Shown here: one piece after another, positions 31,823 to 40,097 of the stretch
How positions within the stretch are numbered: the first letter of the stretch is position 1
Layout of the letters: each line of letters opens with the position of its first letter
Origin: Serratia sp. DD3
GTDB lineage: Bacteria; Pseudomonadota; Gammaproteobacteria; Enterobacterales; Enterobacteriaceae
Length of the DNA: 55,406 nt
Direction of reading: 5' to 3'
Assembly (NCBI RefSeq): GCF_000496755.2
Contig: NZ_AYKS02000029.1
Location: forward strand, 1 to 55,406
Program-made: the position numbers and the translations under genes
Notes under the pieces: model-generated
What the model was told of the DNA's origin: nothing
Databases searched by the model: none
The model's input: only the letters and a program-made list of their open reading frames with translations

Positions 31823-33031
31823 TTACTGAGCTACAGATAGCATTAGTATTACGCTCCCGCTTTCCAGGTTATCGATGTAGTTTGCATACCACTGCAACAT
31901 GTCCCTCCGTTGCTCCAAATACTGCGCATGGTTATACGTGCCACGAATGGTGTTCTTATCCACATGCGCAAGCTGTAACTCGATCCAAGCCGTGTTATAG
32001 CCCTGTTCATGCAGAATAGTACTCATCGTATGCCGGAAGCCGTGCCCTGTTGCCTTCCCGTGGTAACCAAGCCGTTTCAGTACCTGGTTGATACTCGCTT
32101 CGCTCATCGGTTTAGTGATGTCGTTGCGGCCCGGAAAAACCAAGTTGTAACGGCCAGTCACCGCTTGAATCTCACGAAGTGACGCCACAACTTGGTCGGA
32201 TAAGGGGACCAAATGCGGACGACGCATCTTCATCCTTTCTACCGGCACTTCCCAAACTCGTTTATCAAAATCAAACTCTTTCCATTCGGCCTGGCGTAGT
32301 TCGACAGTACGAACACCCGTCAGCATCAAAATACGTGTCGCAAGTCGGGTTATAGGGCTACCAGAATACGCGGCAAGGGCTTGCAAGAAATTGGGGAGTT
32401 CGTCAGCTAACAAATGGGGATAATGGATGGATTTAGGCGCGGTCAAAGCGCTTGCCAATTCAGAAGCTGGGTTAGTCTCAGCTCTACCGGTAACAATCGC
32501 ATAGCGAAATACCTGATTACAGGCTTGGCGAATTTTACGCAGTTTATCGAGCACCCCGCGTTTTTCGAGTTTTCTCAGCGAACTGAGTACCTCAAGCGGC
32601 TTGATTTCAGCAATGGGCCGTTTACCGATATCAGGAAAAATATCATTCTCGAACGCTTCCATTAGATCTTCGGCATAGCCTTTCGACCAGTTGGGTCGTT
32701 TATACTCATGCCACTCTAACGCAATGGCTTTAAAGGTGTTTTCTACATTGGCTTTTTTAGCCAGCTTTTCTGCTTTTTTCTCCTCTCCTGGATCACCGCC
32801 TAAAGCGACAACCTTACGTGCGTCCTCACGTTTCTGTCGAGCGTCAGCCAGAGAGATATCAGGGTAGACACCAATAGAAAGCTTTTTCTCTTTACCCAAA
32901 ACACGGTACTTCAAACGCCAGTATTTCGCGCCGTTGGGTTTTACTAACAGGTACAGCCCTCCACCATCGGTAAGCTTGTACTCTTTCTCTTTTGGTTTAG
33001 CGGTCTCAATCTGTCGTGCATTTAGTGGCAT
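31823..33031 (-). CDS. P4-type tyrosine recombinase (island integrase)
   Basis: A 402-residue protein with the DUF4102 Arm-binding N-terminus (MPLNARQIETAKPKEKEYKL, DGGGLYLLVKPNGAKYWRL). A SAM-like core-binding domain follows, then the catalytic domain: Arg in LTGVRTVELRQ, HGFRH box, and Tyr in GTYNHAQYLEQRRDM. The length fits P4/CP4-type integrases. It starts 175 bases from the 3' end of tRNA-Arg and points away from it, the standard layout for an island inserted in that tRNA. It catalyses insertion and excision at the tRNA 3' end. Two C-terminal relics of similar integrases follow immediately. Confidence 0.95.
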   Translation of the reverse strand: MPLNARQIETAKPKEKEYKLTDGGGLYLLVKPNGAKYWRLKYRVLGKEKKLSIGVYPDISLADARQKREDARKVVALGGDPGEEKKAEKLAKKANVENTFKAIALEWHEYKRPNWSKGYAEDLMEAFENDIFPDIGKRPIAEIKPLEVLSSLRKLEKRGVLDKLRKIRQACNQVFRYAIVTGRAETNPASELASALTAPKSIHYPHLLADELPNFLQALAAYSGSPITRLATRILMLTGVRTVELRQAEWKEFDFDKRVWEVPVERMKMRRPHLVPLSDQVVASLREIQAVTGRYNLVFPGRNDITKPMSEASINQVLKRLGYHGKATGHGFRHTMSTILHEQGYNTAWIELQLAHVDKNTIRGTYNHAQYLEQRRDMLQWYANYIDNLESGSVILMLSVAQ

Positions 33032-33205
33032 AGGGGGCCCCTAATTTCCATTGAACGAGATGAGCCCCCTCAAAGGCCCCCAGTCACCTCTTGATTTGGG
33101 TATAACTGGGTTGACCTCGATAGAGCTCGTGACAGAAAAATTCAGTAGTATCAGGGAGTATAAAGGATAAAAAGAGAATTCAGTAGAGTCTGGTTTACTT
33201 CAAAA

Positions 33206-33282
33206 TGGTACGCCCTACAGGATTCGAACCTGTGACCTACGGCTTAGAAGGCCGTTGCTCTATCCAACTGAGCTAAGGGCGC
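33206..33282 (-). tRNA. argU: tRNA-Arg (anticodon TCT)
   Basis: On the - strand the sequence starts GCGCCCTTAGCTCAGTTGG and ends GGGCGTACCA with CCA encoded. The anticodon loop CTTCTAA carries TCT, and the T-arm contains GGTTCGAATCC. The 7-bp acceptor stem and all arms pair. E. coli argU has the same anticodon, lies near folD, and hosts the DLP12 prophage. It is the chromosomal boundary of the island; no second copy of the 3' end is visible in the window. Confidence 0.95.
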
Positions 33283-33321
33283 ATTGAGAAATGGATGCGG
33301 CAACCGAGGTTGCGGGTTGGG

Positions 33322-33349
33322 ATTATACGGTCAGTGGTTATTGAGTCAA
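33322..33349 (-). promoter_or_regulatory. Sigma70 promoter of the tRNA gene
   Basis: On the - strand TTGACT (33349-33344), a 16-base spacer, then TATAAT (33327-33322), 40 bases ahead of the tRNA 5' end. A near-consensus pair. The rest of 33350-33592 holds the 5' region of folD; I see no clear folD promoter. Confidence 0.85.
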
Positions 33350-33592
33350 TGCCTTTTCATAACCTGACGGCAATAGGCGTGTTTTATGGTGATTTTTCGT
33401 GCATAACATTCTGATATAACCGATGTTCACTCAAGTTGCCGCCCTCCATCTTTGATTGTATAGAAAGGAAAATACCAGGGTTCTCTGGTTGGTTTTCGCA
33501 CTAACGCCGATTCAAAGCCTGACAGCGCGCCTCTCTTCTGACAAAATAGGCCTATTCCCCCCGCTTTTGTTAAATGATGGATTTCCTCACTG

Positions 33593-34459
33593 ATGTCAGC
33601 AAAGATTATTGATGGTAAAACGATTGCGCAGCAGGTTAGAAATGAAGTGGCTGCACAAGTTAAACAGCGCCTTGCCGCCGGCAAACGGGCTCCAGGCCTG
33701 GCGGTGGTGTTGGTGGGCGAGAACCCGGCTTCACAGATTTATGTCGCCAGCAAACGCAAAGCCTGTGAGGAAGTGGGCTTTATCTCGCGCTCATACGATC
33801 TCCCCGCGTCTACTACCGAGCCAGAGCTGTTGGCGCTGATCGATAAATTGAATGCTGATACTGAGATCGATGGCATTCTGGTGCAACTGCCGTTACCGGC
33901 AGGGATTGATAATGTAAAGGTGTTAGAGCGCATCCTGCCGGATAAAGATGTTGACGGTTTCCACCCTTACAATGTTGGCCGGTTGTGTCAACGCGCCCCC
34001 AAACTGCGCCCTTGTACCCCACGGGGGATCGTCACCTTGCTGGAACGCTACAATATCGATACCTATGGCCTGAATGCCGTTGTGGTAGGCGCGTCCAACA
34101 TTGTCGGCCGCCCAATGAGTATGGAGCTGTTGCTGGCTGCCTGTACCACCACCGTGACCCATCGTTTCACCAAGAATCTGCGCCACCATGTGGAACATGC
34201 GGATCTGCTGATTGTCGCCGTCGGTAAACCCGGGTTTATTCCTGGCGAGTGGATCAAACCGGGTGCAATTGTGATCGATGTCGGTATCAACCGCCTGGAA
34301 AGTGGTAAAGTCGTCGGGGATGTAGATTATGAAGCCGCCAGCCAACGGGCAGCCTATATTACGCCGGTGCCGGGTGGTGTCGGCCCAATGACGGTAGCAA
34401 CACTGATCCAAAATACCTTGCAAGCCTGCGAGGAATATCACGACATTCAACCTAACTAA
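33593..34459 (+). CDS. folD: Bifunctional methylene-THF dehydrogenase / cyclohydrolase
   Basis: 288 residues, nearly colinear with E. coli FolD. It oxidises 5,10-methylene-tetrahydrofolate with NADP and hydrolyses the product to 10-formyl-THF, feeding purine and formyl-Met synthesis in the cytoplasm. Landmarks are [13 protein letters not shown] (with the catalytic Lys), [28 protein letters not shown], the Rossmann [15 protein letters not shown], and [16 protein letters not shown] near the C-terminus. A core gene next to the tRNA, marking the return to chromosome. It precedes ybcJ by 11 bases. Confidence 0.97.
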   Translation: MSAKIIDGKTIAQQVRNEVAAQVKQRLAAGKRAPGLAVVLVGENPASQIYVASKRKACEEVGFISRSYDLPASTTEPELLALIDKLNADTEIDGILVQLPLPAGIDNVKVLERILPDKDVDGFHPYNVGRLCQRAPKLRPCTPRGIVTLLERYNIDTYGLNAVVVGASNIVGRPMSMELLLAACTTTVTHRFTKNLRHHVEHADLLIVAVGKPGFIPGEWIKPGAIVIDVGINRLESGKVVGDVDYEAASQRAAYITPVPGGVGPMTVATLIQNTLQACEEYHDIQPN

Positions 34460-34470
34460 GTTAAGGCAGT

Positions 34471-34683
34471 ATGGACATTTTTAATCTGGAAAATCACCCT
34501 CACGTCGAACTGTGTGATCTATTGAAGTTACAGGGCTGGTGTGACAGCGGCGGTGGTGCTAAAGAAGTGATCGCTGAAGGGTTGGTAAAAGTTAACGACC
34601 AGGTGGAAACACGTAAACGCTGCAAAATTGTTGATGGCCAAAAGGTCAGCTACCGCGGCATGAACGTGATGGTTAAAGCCTGA
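34471..34683 (+). CDS. ybcJ: S4-domain RNA-binding protein YbcJ
   Basis: A 70-residue protein with the S4-like fold: LCDLLKLQGWCDSGGGAKEVI and GLVKVNDQVETRKRCKIVDGQ. It matches E. coli YbcJ in size and in position after folD. It presumably binds RNA; the target is not known from sequence. Co-transcribed with folD. Confidence 0.93.
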   Translation: MDIFNLENHPHVELCDLLKLQGWCDSGGGAKEVIAEGLVKVNDQVETRKRCKIVDGQKVSYRGMNVMVKA

Positions 34684-34702
34684 TATTACCTGCCCGCTAA
34701 AT

Positions 34703-34731
34703 CATGCCGGGCTAATCTATAGCCCGGCATG
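34703..34731. terminator. Bidirectional terminator between ybcJ and fucO
   Basis: CATGCCGGGCTA and TAGCCCGGCATG form a perfect 12-bp stem around a 5-base loop, between the convergent genes ybcJ (+) and fucO (-). The T-runs are weak on both sides. Confidence 0.7.
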
Positions 34732-34753
34732 GTTATTTCGTTACCCTAACGCG

Positions 34754-35902
34754 CTAAAACGCGGCCCGATAGAGTGCTGCAATCTCTTCCAAGGTGGCGG
34801 TGCGCGGGTTACCACCGGTACAGGCATCATCAAATGCCGCCTGCGCCAGTTGTGCAATATCTTCTTTTCGTACACCTATCTGTTCAAGCGAAGCGGGGAT
34901 GCCCACATCCTGGTTGAGTGCTTCAACCGCGTTCACCGCTAACTCACGCGCCTGATCCAAGGTCGCTTGTGAAACATCCACCCCCATTGCCTGGGCGATT
35001 TGGCGGTATTTTTCCCCGGTAAATTGCGCGTTATAGCGCATGATATGAGGCAGTAAAATCGCGTTAGCCACGCCGTGTGGCGTGTTATAAAACGCCCCCA
35101 GTGGGTGTGCCATACCGTGGACCAACCCTAAGCCCACATTAGAGAACCCCATCCCGGCAATGTATTGCCCTAACGCCATATCTTCTACGGCATCTGAATT
35201 GCCAGCCACTGAATCCCGTAATGAACGGGCGATAATTTCAATCGCCTTAAGGTGCAAAGTATCGGTTAATTCCCATGCGCCACGGGTAATGTACCCTTCA
35301 ATGGCGTGGGTCAGCGCATCCACACCGGTCGCCGCTTTCAGCGCGGCGGGCATGCTGTCCATCATATCGGCATCAATAAAAGCCACTAACGGGATATCAT
35401 GAGGGTCAACGCAAACAAATTTACGGCGTTTCTCTTCATCGGTGATGACGTAATTAATCGTCACCTCTGCCGCCGTACCGGCAGTGGTAGGAATCGCTAA
35501 AATAGGCACGCTGGGGCGTTGAGTGGGCGCGACACCTTCCAGGCTGCGGACATCGGCAAACTCTGGGTTGGCAGTAATAATGCCAATCGCTTTACATGTG
35601 TCCTGTGGTGAGCCGCCGCCGATGGCGATCAGGTAATCCGCCCCACTCTCCTTAAATACTGCTAACCCTTGCTGTACTACGCGGATGGTCGGATTGGGCA
35701 TAACTGCATCAAATATCTGATAATCAAGGCCAGCTTTATCCAGTTTCGAGGTCAATTTTGCAACCACACCACAGGCCACCAAGGTGGTATCGGTGACAAT
35801 CAACGCTTTACGGTATCCCCGGCGTTTAACCTCGGGTGCCAGTTGGTTGACCGCGCCACGCCCAAACCATGCGGTTTCATTCAAGATCATTCGATTTGCC
35901 AT
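34754..35902 (-). CDS. fucO: Lactaldehyde reductase
   Basis: A 382-residue iron-dependent group III alcohol dehydrogenase reducing L-lactaldehyde to L-1,2-propanediol, the redox end of anaerobic fucose use. It has the NAD-binding GGGSPQDTCKAIG and the metal ligands in VDALTHAIEGY and VHGMAHPLGAFYNTPHG, as in E. coli FucO. Length and ends match. It is the last gene of the - strand series, 47 bases after fucA. Confidence 0.95.
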   Translation of the reverse strand: MANRMILNETAWFGRGAVNQLAPEVKRRGYRKALIVTDTTLVACGVVAKLTSKLDKAGLDYQIFDAVMPNPTIRVVQQGLAVFKESGADYLIAIGGGSPQDTCKAIGIITANPEFADVRSLEGVAPTQRPSVPILAIPTTAGTAAEVTINYVITDEEKRRKFVCVDPHDIPLVAFIDADMMDSMPAALKAATGVDALTHAIEGYITRGAWELTDTLHLKAIEIIARSLRDSVAGNSDAVEDMALGQYIAGMGFSNVGLGLVHGMAHPLGAFYNTPHGVANAILLPHIMRYNAQFTGEKYRQIAQAMGVDVSQATLDQARELAVNAVEALNQDVGIPASLEQIGVRKEDIAQLAQAAFDDACTGGNPRTATLEEIAALYRAAF

Positions 35903-35949
35903 AATGAAAAGCTCCGTAGTAAGAAAAACAGTGTCCCGCCGTTTGCGTT

Positions 35950-36597
35950 TTACTCTTCAACCCGCAGGCCATAGCTCTTAAATTTCTCCAATACAATGGC
36001 TATTTCTTCATCAGATAACACTGGTACGGGATCAACAATCGGTAAGATTGACAGATAAAGTTCCGCCAATACTTCAACCTCATGAGCCAGCCACAGCGCT
36101 TTTTGCAGATTGGCTTCACACGCGATCATCCCGTGGTGTTGTAATAGCGTGGCTTTACGGTTTTTCAGCGCAACGGCAACTTGCTCAGAAAGCGGTTTTG
36201 AGCCGAAGGTGGCATAAGGAGCGCATGGGATAGAGTTCCCCCCGGCGGCGGCAATCATATAGTGAATAGCCGGGATGGGCCGGTTAAGAATCGAGACCGC
36301 GGTGCAATTTATAGCGTGGTTATGCACCACTGCATTGGCATCTGGCCGTGTTTGATAAACCGCCTGATGAAAACGCCATTCACTGGAAGGGACCTTGTCT
36401 GCTTCATGTTTGCCGTTGCCATCAATATAGACGATGTGCACAGGCGTCAGATCCTCATAGGGAATACCGCTGGGGGTAATCAGCATACCGTCTTGGTAAC
36501 GCACACTCACATTACCCGCCGTGCCTTGGTTAAGCCCCAAGCGAGTCATCTCTAAGCAGGTGTGAATAATGTCGTGAGCGAGTTTATCTCTTGCCAT
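35950..36597 (-). CDS. fucA: L-fuculose-1-phosphate aldolase
   Basis: A 215-residue class II aldolase cleaving L-fuculose 1-phosphate to dihydroxyacetone phosphate and L-lactaldehyde. Zinc ligands lie in VVHNHAINC and LLQHHGMIA, and the catalytic Glu in SSEWRFHQ. The phosphate-binding start GLNQGTAGNVSVR is present. ACGAGG precedes the ATG. A CRP-like site lies about 100 bases upstream. Followed by fucO. Confidence 0.96.
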   Translation of the reverse strand: MARDKLAHDIIHTCLEMTRLGLNQGTAGNVSVRYQDGMLITPSGIPYEDLTPVHIVYIDGNGKHEADKVPSSEWRFHQAVYQTRPDANAVVHNHAINCTAVSILNRPIPAIHYMIAAAGGNSIPCAPYATFGSKPLSEQVAVALKNRKATLLQHHGMIACEANLQKALWLAHEVEVLAELYLSILPIVDPVPVLSDEEIAIVLEKFKSYGLRVEE

Positions 36598-36689
36598 TTT
36601 TTGCCTCGTTGCTCAAATTAAAAATCAAGTGAAGGTATGCACTGATATTCAACCGGCCTCAGTTAATAATAAAATTTCAGATAAAAATA

Positions 36690-36705
36690 TGTGACAAAGC
36701 TCAAT
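36690..36705. promoter_or_regulatory. CRP-like site upstream of fucA
   Basis: TGTGA-N6-TCAAT on the + strand, with one half perfect and the other 3 of 5 against TCACA. It lies 93 bases before the fucA start in the intergenic region after the LacI gene. Fits catabolite control of fucAO; unproven. Confidence 0.5.
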
Positions 36706-36750
36706 ATAATCGCCCTATTTATTTAAAAACAGAATCACAACAGCAATAAA

Positions 36751-36790
36751 AAATGCCCGTTTAAGGTTAATTAATCGCAAACGGGCATTT
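36751..36790 (-). terminator. Rho-independent terminator of the LacI-family gene
   Basis: AAATGCCCGTTT (36751-36762) and AAACGGGCATTT (36779-36790) pair over 12 bp. On the - strand the stem is followed by TTTATTGC. It lies 90 bases past the LacI-family stop and separates that gene from fucAO. Confidence 0.85.
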
Positions 36791-36881
36791 GTTAGCTGGC
36801 GTTTTAAATAAATGGGTGCCTGCCGGTAAAAATAAGGTCAATAAATAGGGTTAACCGGCAGATTTAAGGCGAGAATAATGA

Positions 36882-37880
36882 TCAGAGGTTACAACGACGC
36901 TTAATCAGTTTCATGGTCACTTTTTCTGTACGTCGTGCGGGTTGACCATCAATGGCCTGTTGCATTAATTCAAATGCTTTTTCTGCCCAGGTATCTTCAT
37001 CCTGTTGCATTGACCAGACATTATTGGATAAAAAGCCCAGCATCGGGTGTTCATCAAAGGTACCGATATTAATATGATGTGGGATATCACCACAGTGCTC
37101 ACGAAGCGCTTTGATCGCCCCTTCCAACATGGGTAACGATGAAGCAATAAAGGCTTCTGGCACACCGCCGCGAGCAATAAGTTGCTTCATCAATTGTGCG
37201 CCACCTTCAGGGGTATTTTCATCCGTTTGCTCAACCCATTGTGGCTCACCGGGGTGCTCCTGCTGTAATGCGTGCAGATAACCCTGTAGTCGATCATTAA
37301 TGCTCGGCAACGCGGTATCTCCCACTAAAAACCACAGCGGGGTTTTAGCTGCTTGCAACATCGCTTCGGTTAGCATGACCGCCCCGGCAAAGTTATCTGA
37401 CTCAACCAGGGCGTTATCGGTAAATTTAAAATCGCGATCCAGTAACACCAGCGGTTTTTTTACCTGCCGTAAATGATGCTGCTGATTTTCCAGTGTGGAA
37501 GGGGTAATAAACAGGCCATCAACATTACGGGCAATCAACGCGGTGACCAATTTATTTTCATAATCGACATCATTATAAGTACAACTGATCATTAACTGAA
37601 AGCCGGATTTACGGCAACGTAATTCTAGTTTTTCTGCCAGTGTGGCGAAGAATACGTTTGAAATACAGGGAATAATTAACCCTAAGGTGTCGGTTTTATT
37701 TAATTTCAGGCTACGGGCAGAATGGTTAATCGTATAGCCATAACGCTCTACATGCTCATTAATCCGGGCTTGTGTTTTAAGGCTAATGCGATACTGCTGC
37801 GCTTTATTACTTAATACCAGCCTCACGGTTGTAACTGACAAATTCAGGTCAGTTGCAATCTGTTCTACTGTCTTGGCCAT
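36882..37880 (-). CDS. LacI-family transcriptional regulator of the fucose genes
   Basis: A 332-residue protein. The N-terminal HTH (VEQIATDLNLSVTTVRLVLSNKAQQYRISLKTQ, by its ends) and hinge (HSARSLKLNKTDTLGLIIPC) lead to a periplasmic-binding-protein-like sensor domain (residues about 60-332). It sits between the importer genes and fucAO on the same strand. A palindrome-like operator lies just upstream (37956-37971), and two matching sites occur between the importer and fucI. It most likely represses both units and itself until a fucose-related ligand binds. The ligand is inferred from context. Confidence 0.88.
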   Translation of the reverse strand: MAKTVEQIATDLNLSVTTVRLVLSNKAQQYRISLKTQARINEHVERYGYTINHSARSLKLNKTDTLGLIIPCISNVFFATLAEKLELRCRKSGFQLMISCTYNDVDYENKLVTALIARNVDGLFITPSTLENQQHHLRQVKKPLVLLDRDFKFTDNALVESDNFAGAVMLTEAMLQAAKTPLWFLVGDTALPSINDRLQGYLHALQQEHPGEPQWVEQTDENTPEGGAQLMKQLIARGGVPEAFIASSLPMLEGAIKALREHCGDIPHHINIGTFDEHPMLGFLSNNVWSMQQDEDTWAEKAFELMQQAIDGQPARRTEKVTMKLIKRRCNL

Positions 37881-37955
37881 TACTGTTTTTCCCGGAGATA
37901 TCTGTTATTGAAAATTATGGTCATTATATAACAGATGTTCAATACATATAGCCAA

Positions 37956-37971
37956 GTTAACTCAAACTAGC
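37956..37971. promoter_or_regulatory. Operator-like site upstream of the LacI-family gene
   Basis: GTTAACTCAAACTAGC. It differs in only a few positions from GCTAACTCGAATTAGC at 41736-41751 and GCTACATCGAGTTAGC at 41974-41989. Three related 16-mers, all in front of fucose-regulon transcription units, point to a shared operator. Confidence 0.65.
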
Positions 37972-37984
37972 GGATTGTTGGTTA

Positions 37985-38016
37985 CGCAGGGGGTACACAC
38001 CGGTGTATCCCCTGCG
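37985..38016. terminator. Long hairpin after the binding-protein gene
   Basis: CGCAGGGGGTACAC and GTGTATCCCCTGCG pair over 14 bp (one G-T) around a 4-base loop. No T-run follows. It lies 55 bases beyond the stop of the sugar-binding-protein gene, so it may end that transcript or protect the mRNA 3' end. Confidence 0.55.
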
Positions 38017-38070
38017 AAGGTTGCTGAACGGTTTGCCGCCCATAGGTAAATCAGATGATTCAAGGCAACG

Positions 38071-39024
38071 CTATTGTTTCTTACCAAATGGGTGCAGTAA
38101 CTTATCTACCGCTGGCTCGTTAACATTCTTCATGCTGACGTATTTCACCGGGATATCGATCACTTTGGCCACCGTTTTTCCATTGATGGCGTCATCAAGC
38201 GCTTTAATCCCCTGATAGCCGATCTGGTAGGCATCCTGCACCACAAAGCCCTGAATAACCCCCGACTTCAAGAAGTTGATGATGGCTTCGGTACTGTCAA
38301 ACCCTACTACTTTCACCTTGCCTTTAATGCCTAAGCTATCCACCGCGTTTGCCACCCCTAAGGTAGACCCTTCGTTGGTGGCATAGACCCCCGCCAGATC
38401 CGGGTTGGCTTGCACCATGTCGATGGTTTTATCCATCGCTTTCTGTGGATCACCATCACTGTATTGAACCGCTAGTACTGTTACCTGCGGATACTTCTCC
38501 TTCATCTGCTTGGCAAAGCCTTCGGTACGTTCAATGGCCGAAGTGGTGCCAGCAACATGCGCCACCACCCCGACTTTACCTTTGCCACCAATTTCCGCCG
38601 CCAGGGCATCGGCTGCCTCGGCACCTGCTTTTACGTTGTTGGTCGCGACAAAGCTAACCGGTAATGAAGAGTTCACACCGGAATCAAAGGTGACCACTTT
38701 GATGCCATTTTTATTGGCGGTTTCTACCAAAGGCGCCAAGGCGTTGGCATCCAGCGCGGCTAGCAGAATGCCATCTGGATTTTTCGCCATAGTATTTTCC
38801 AACAACTGGATTTGTTCAGCGATTTGCGTTTCATCCGCTGGGCCAACAAAACTGGTGGTGACACCAAGCTGTTTCGCGGCATCTTCCGTCCCCATTTTCA
38901 CTGTCTGGAAAAACTCGTGCTGATAGCCTTTACTCACCACTGGAAGTGATAATGTTTTGCTGTAGGCGGTGCTGGCCAGCAGCGTGGTCAGTAATACGGT
39001 ACTTAAAATAGTTTTATTCTTCAT
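38071..39024 (-). CDS. Periplasmic sugar-binding protein (ribose type)
   Basis: A 317-residue RbsB-like protein with a Sec signal (MKNKTILSTVLLTTLLASTAYS, cut near residue 22). The fold-typical pieces include GTEDAAKQLGVTT, NPDGILLAALDANALAP, VVTFDSGVN, VYATNEGSTLGVANA and VVGFDSTEAIINFLKSG. It captures the sugar in the periplasm and delivers it to the permease encoded upstream. Third gene of an importer operon starting at 41597. The substrate is inferred to be L-fucose or a relative because all neighbours are fuc genes and no FucP symporter is present. Confidence 0.9.
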   Translation of the reverse strand: MKNKTILSTVLLTTLLASTAYSKTLSLPVVSKGYQHEFFQTVKMGTEDAAKQLGVTTSFVGPADETQIAEQIQLLENTMAKNPDGILLAALDANALAPLVETANKNGIKVVTFDSGVNSSLPVSFVATNNVKAGAEAADALAAEIGGKGKVGVVAHVAGTTSAIERTEGFAKQMKEKYPQVTVLAVQYSDGDPQKAMDKTIDMVQANPDLAGVYATNEGSTLGVANAVDSLGIKGKVKVVGFDSTEAIINFLKSGVIQGFVVQDAYQIGYQGIKALDDAINGKTVAKVIDIPVKYVSMKNVNEPAVDKLLHPFGKKQ

Positions 39025-39110
39025 GTAACTAGCTCCGTATGTTGTGGTTTTTATTGCCGAGTAACGCGGTTTTTTCTGCTGTTATTTCAACAAATGTTAT
39101 TTCATCAGGG

Positions 39111-40094
39111 TTAACGCATTTTTTTACGTAATGTATCGAGATAGACCGCAGCCACGACCACAATGCCCATCGCCACCATTTGCCAGAATTGAGAGACGCC
39201 CATCAGGTTAAGGCCGTTTTTCAGCACACTCATGATAAATGCACCAATAATCGTGCCGCCGATGGTACCCACGCCCCCCATCAGGCTAGTACCACCAATA
39301 ACCACAGCGGCGATGGCTTCAAGTTCATAGCCTACCCCCACGGTGGGTTGCCCAGAGTTCAAGCGCGAAGCGAGGATCACGCCTGCAATACCAGTCAACA
39401 AACCACAGAAGGCATAAACGAACACTTTCACCCGCTGAACTTTAATGCCGGATAAATGCGCTGCGACTTCATTACTCCCCACCGCATAGACATAACGGCC
39501 AATCACTGTTTTCTTAAGAATGTAGGCGGCAATTAATGCGATGATCACCAGGTAAAATACCGGGTAAGGCAACACGTCGAACAAGCGCCCTTGGGCAAGC
39601 AGTTTAAAAGTTGGATAATCAGAGAAGTAAATGGCTCGCCCATCCGTCATCACCATATTGATGCCGCGCACGGACATCATCAGCCCGAGGGTGGCGATAA
39701 ACGGCGGAATGTTGCCACGAGTCACCAGCAGCCCATTGACGCAACCGCAAAGCCCACCCGCTAGCATGCCGGCAATCACACAAACTATCAGCGGCATACT
39801 AAAAGAAGCACACAGCCCAACCACCACACCGGCAAACGCCACCACTGAGCCTAATGAAAGGTCAATGCCGGAGGTGATGATCACGTAAGTCACGCCAATC
39901 GCCATTATGCCAATCACCGAGGTTTGCAGGGCGATGGTCATAATATTTTCAGTTTTAAAAAAGTACGGCGAGCTGAAACTAAAAAAGATCACCAGTAATA
40001 CCAGACTTAATAAAGGTGCCAAGCGCATCAGCAGGGCTTTATTGATTTTACGCGGTTTCGCCAACGGGGTGGCGGGAGTTAATGAGTCGGTCAT
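39111..40094 (-). CDS. Sugar ABC transporter permease (RbsC type)
   Basis: A 327-residue protein with about eight to ten hydrophobic segments and the family features GIDLSLGSVVAFAGVV, RGNIPPFIATLGLMMSVRGI, AVGSNEVAAHLSGI and LNSGQPTVGVGYELEAIAAVVIGG. It forms the membrane channel of the importer. It follows the ATPase gene by 3 bases, and the binding-protein gene comes 86 bases later. Confidence 0.93.
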   Translation of the reverse strand: MTDSLTPATPLAKPRKINKALLMRLAPLLSLVLLVIFFSFSSPYFFKTENIMTIALQTSVIGIMAIGVTYVIITSGIDLSLGSVVAFAGVVVGLCASFSMPLIVCVIAGMLAGGLCGCVNGLLVTRGNIPPFIATLGLMMSVRGINMVMTDGRAIYFSDYPTFKLLAQGRLFDVLPYPVFYLVIIALIAAYILKKTVIGRYVYAVGSNEVAAHLSGIKVQRVKVFVYAFCGLLTGIAGVILASRLNSGQPTVGVGYELEAIAAVVIGGTSLMGGVGTIGGTIIGAFIMSVLKNGLNLMGVSQFWQMVAMGIVVVAAVYLDTLRKKMR

Positions 40095-40097
40095 GAT

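Noticed and set aside
1..33205. A second copy of the tRNA-Arg 3' end as the far attachment site
   Set aside because: I looked for the T-arm words such as GATTCGAACC and found them only in the tRNA itself; the far end of the island is presumably outside the window.
33923..34450. Leftward 175-residue open frame opposite folD
   Set aside because: Antisense shadow of a highly conserved core gene.
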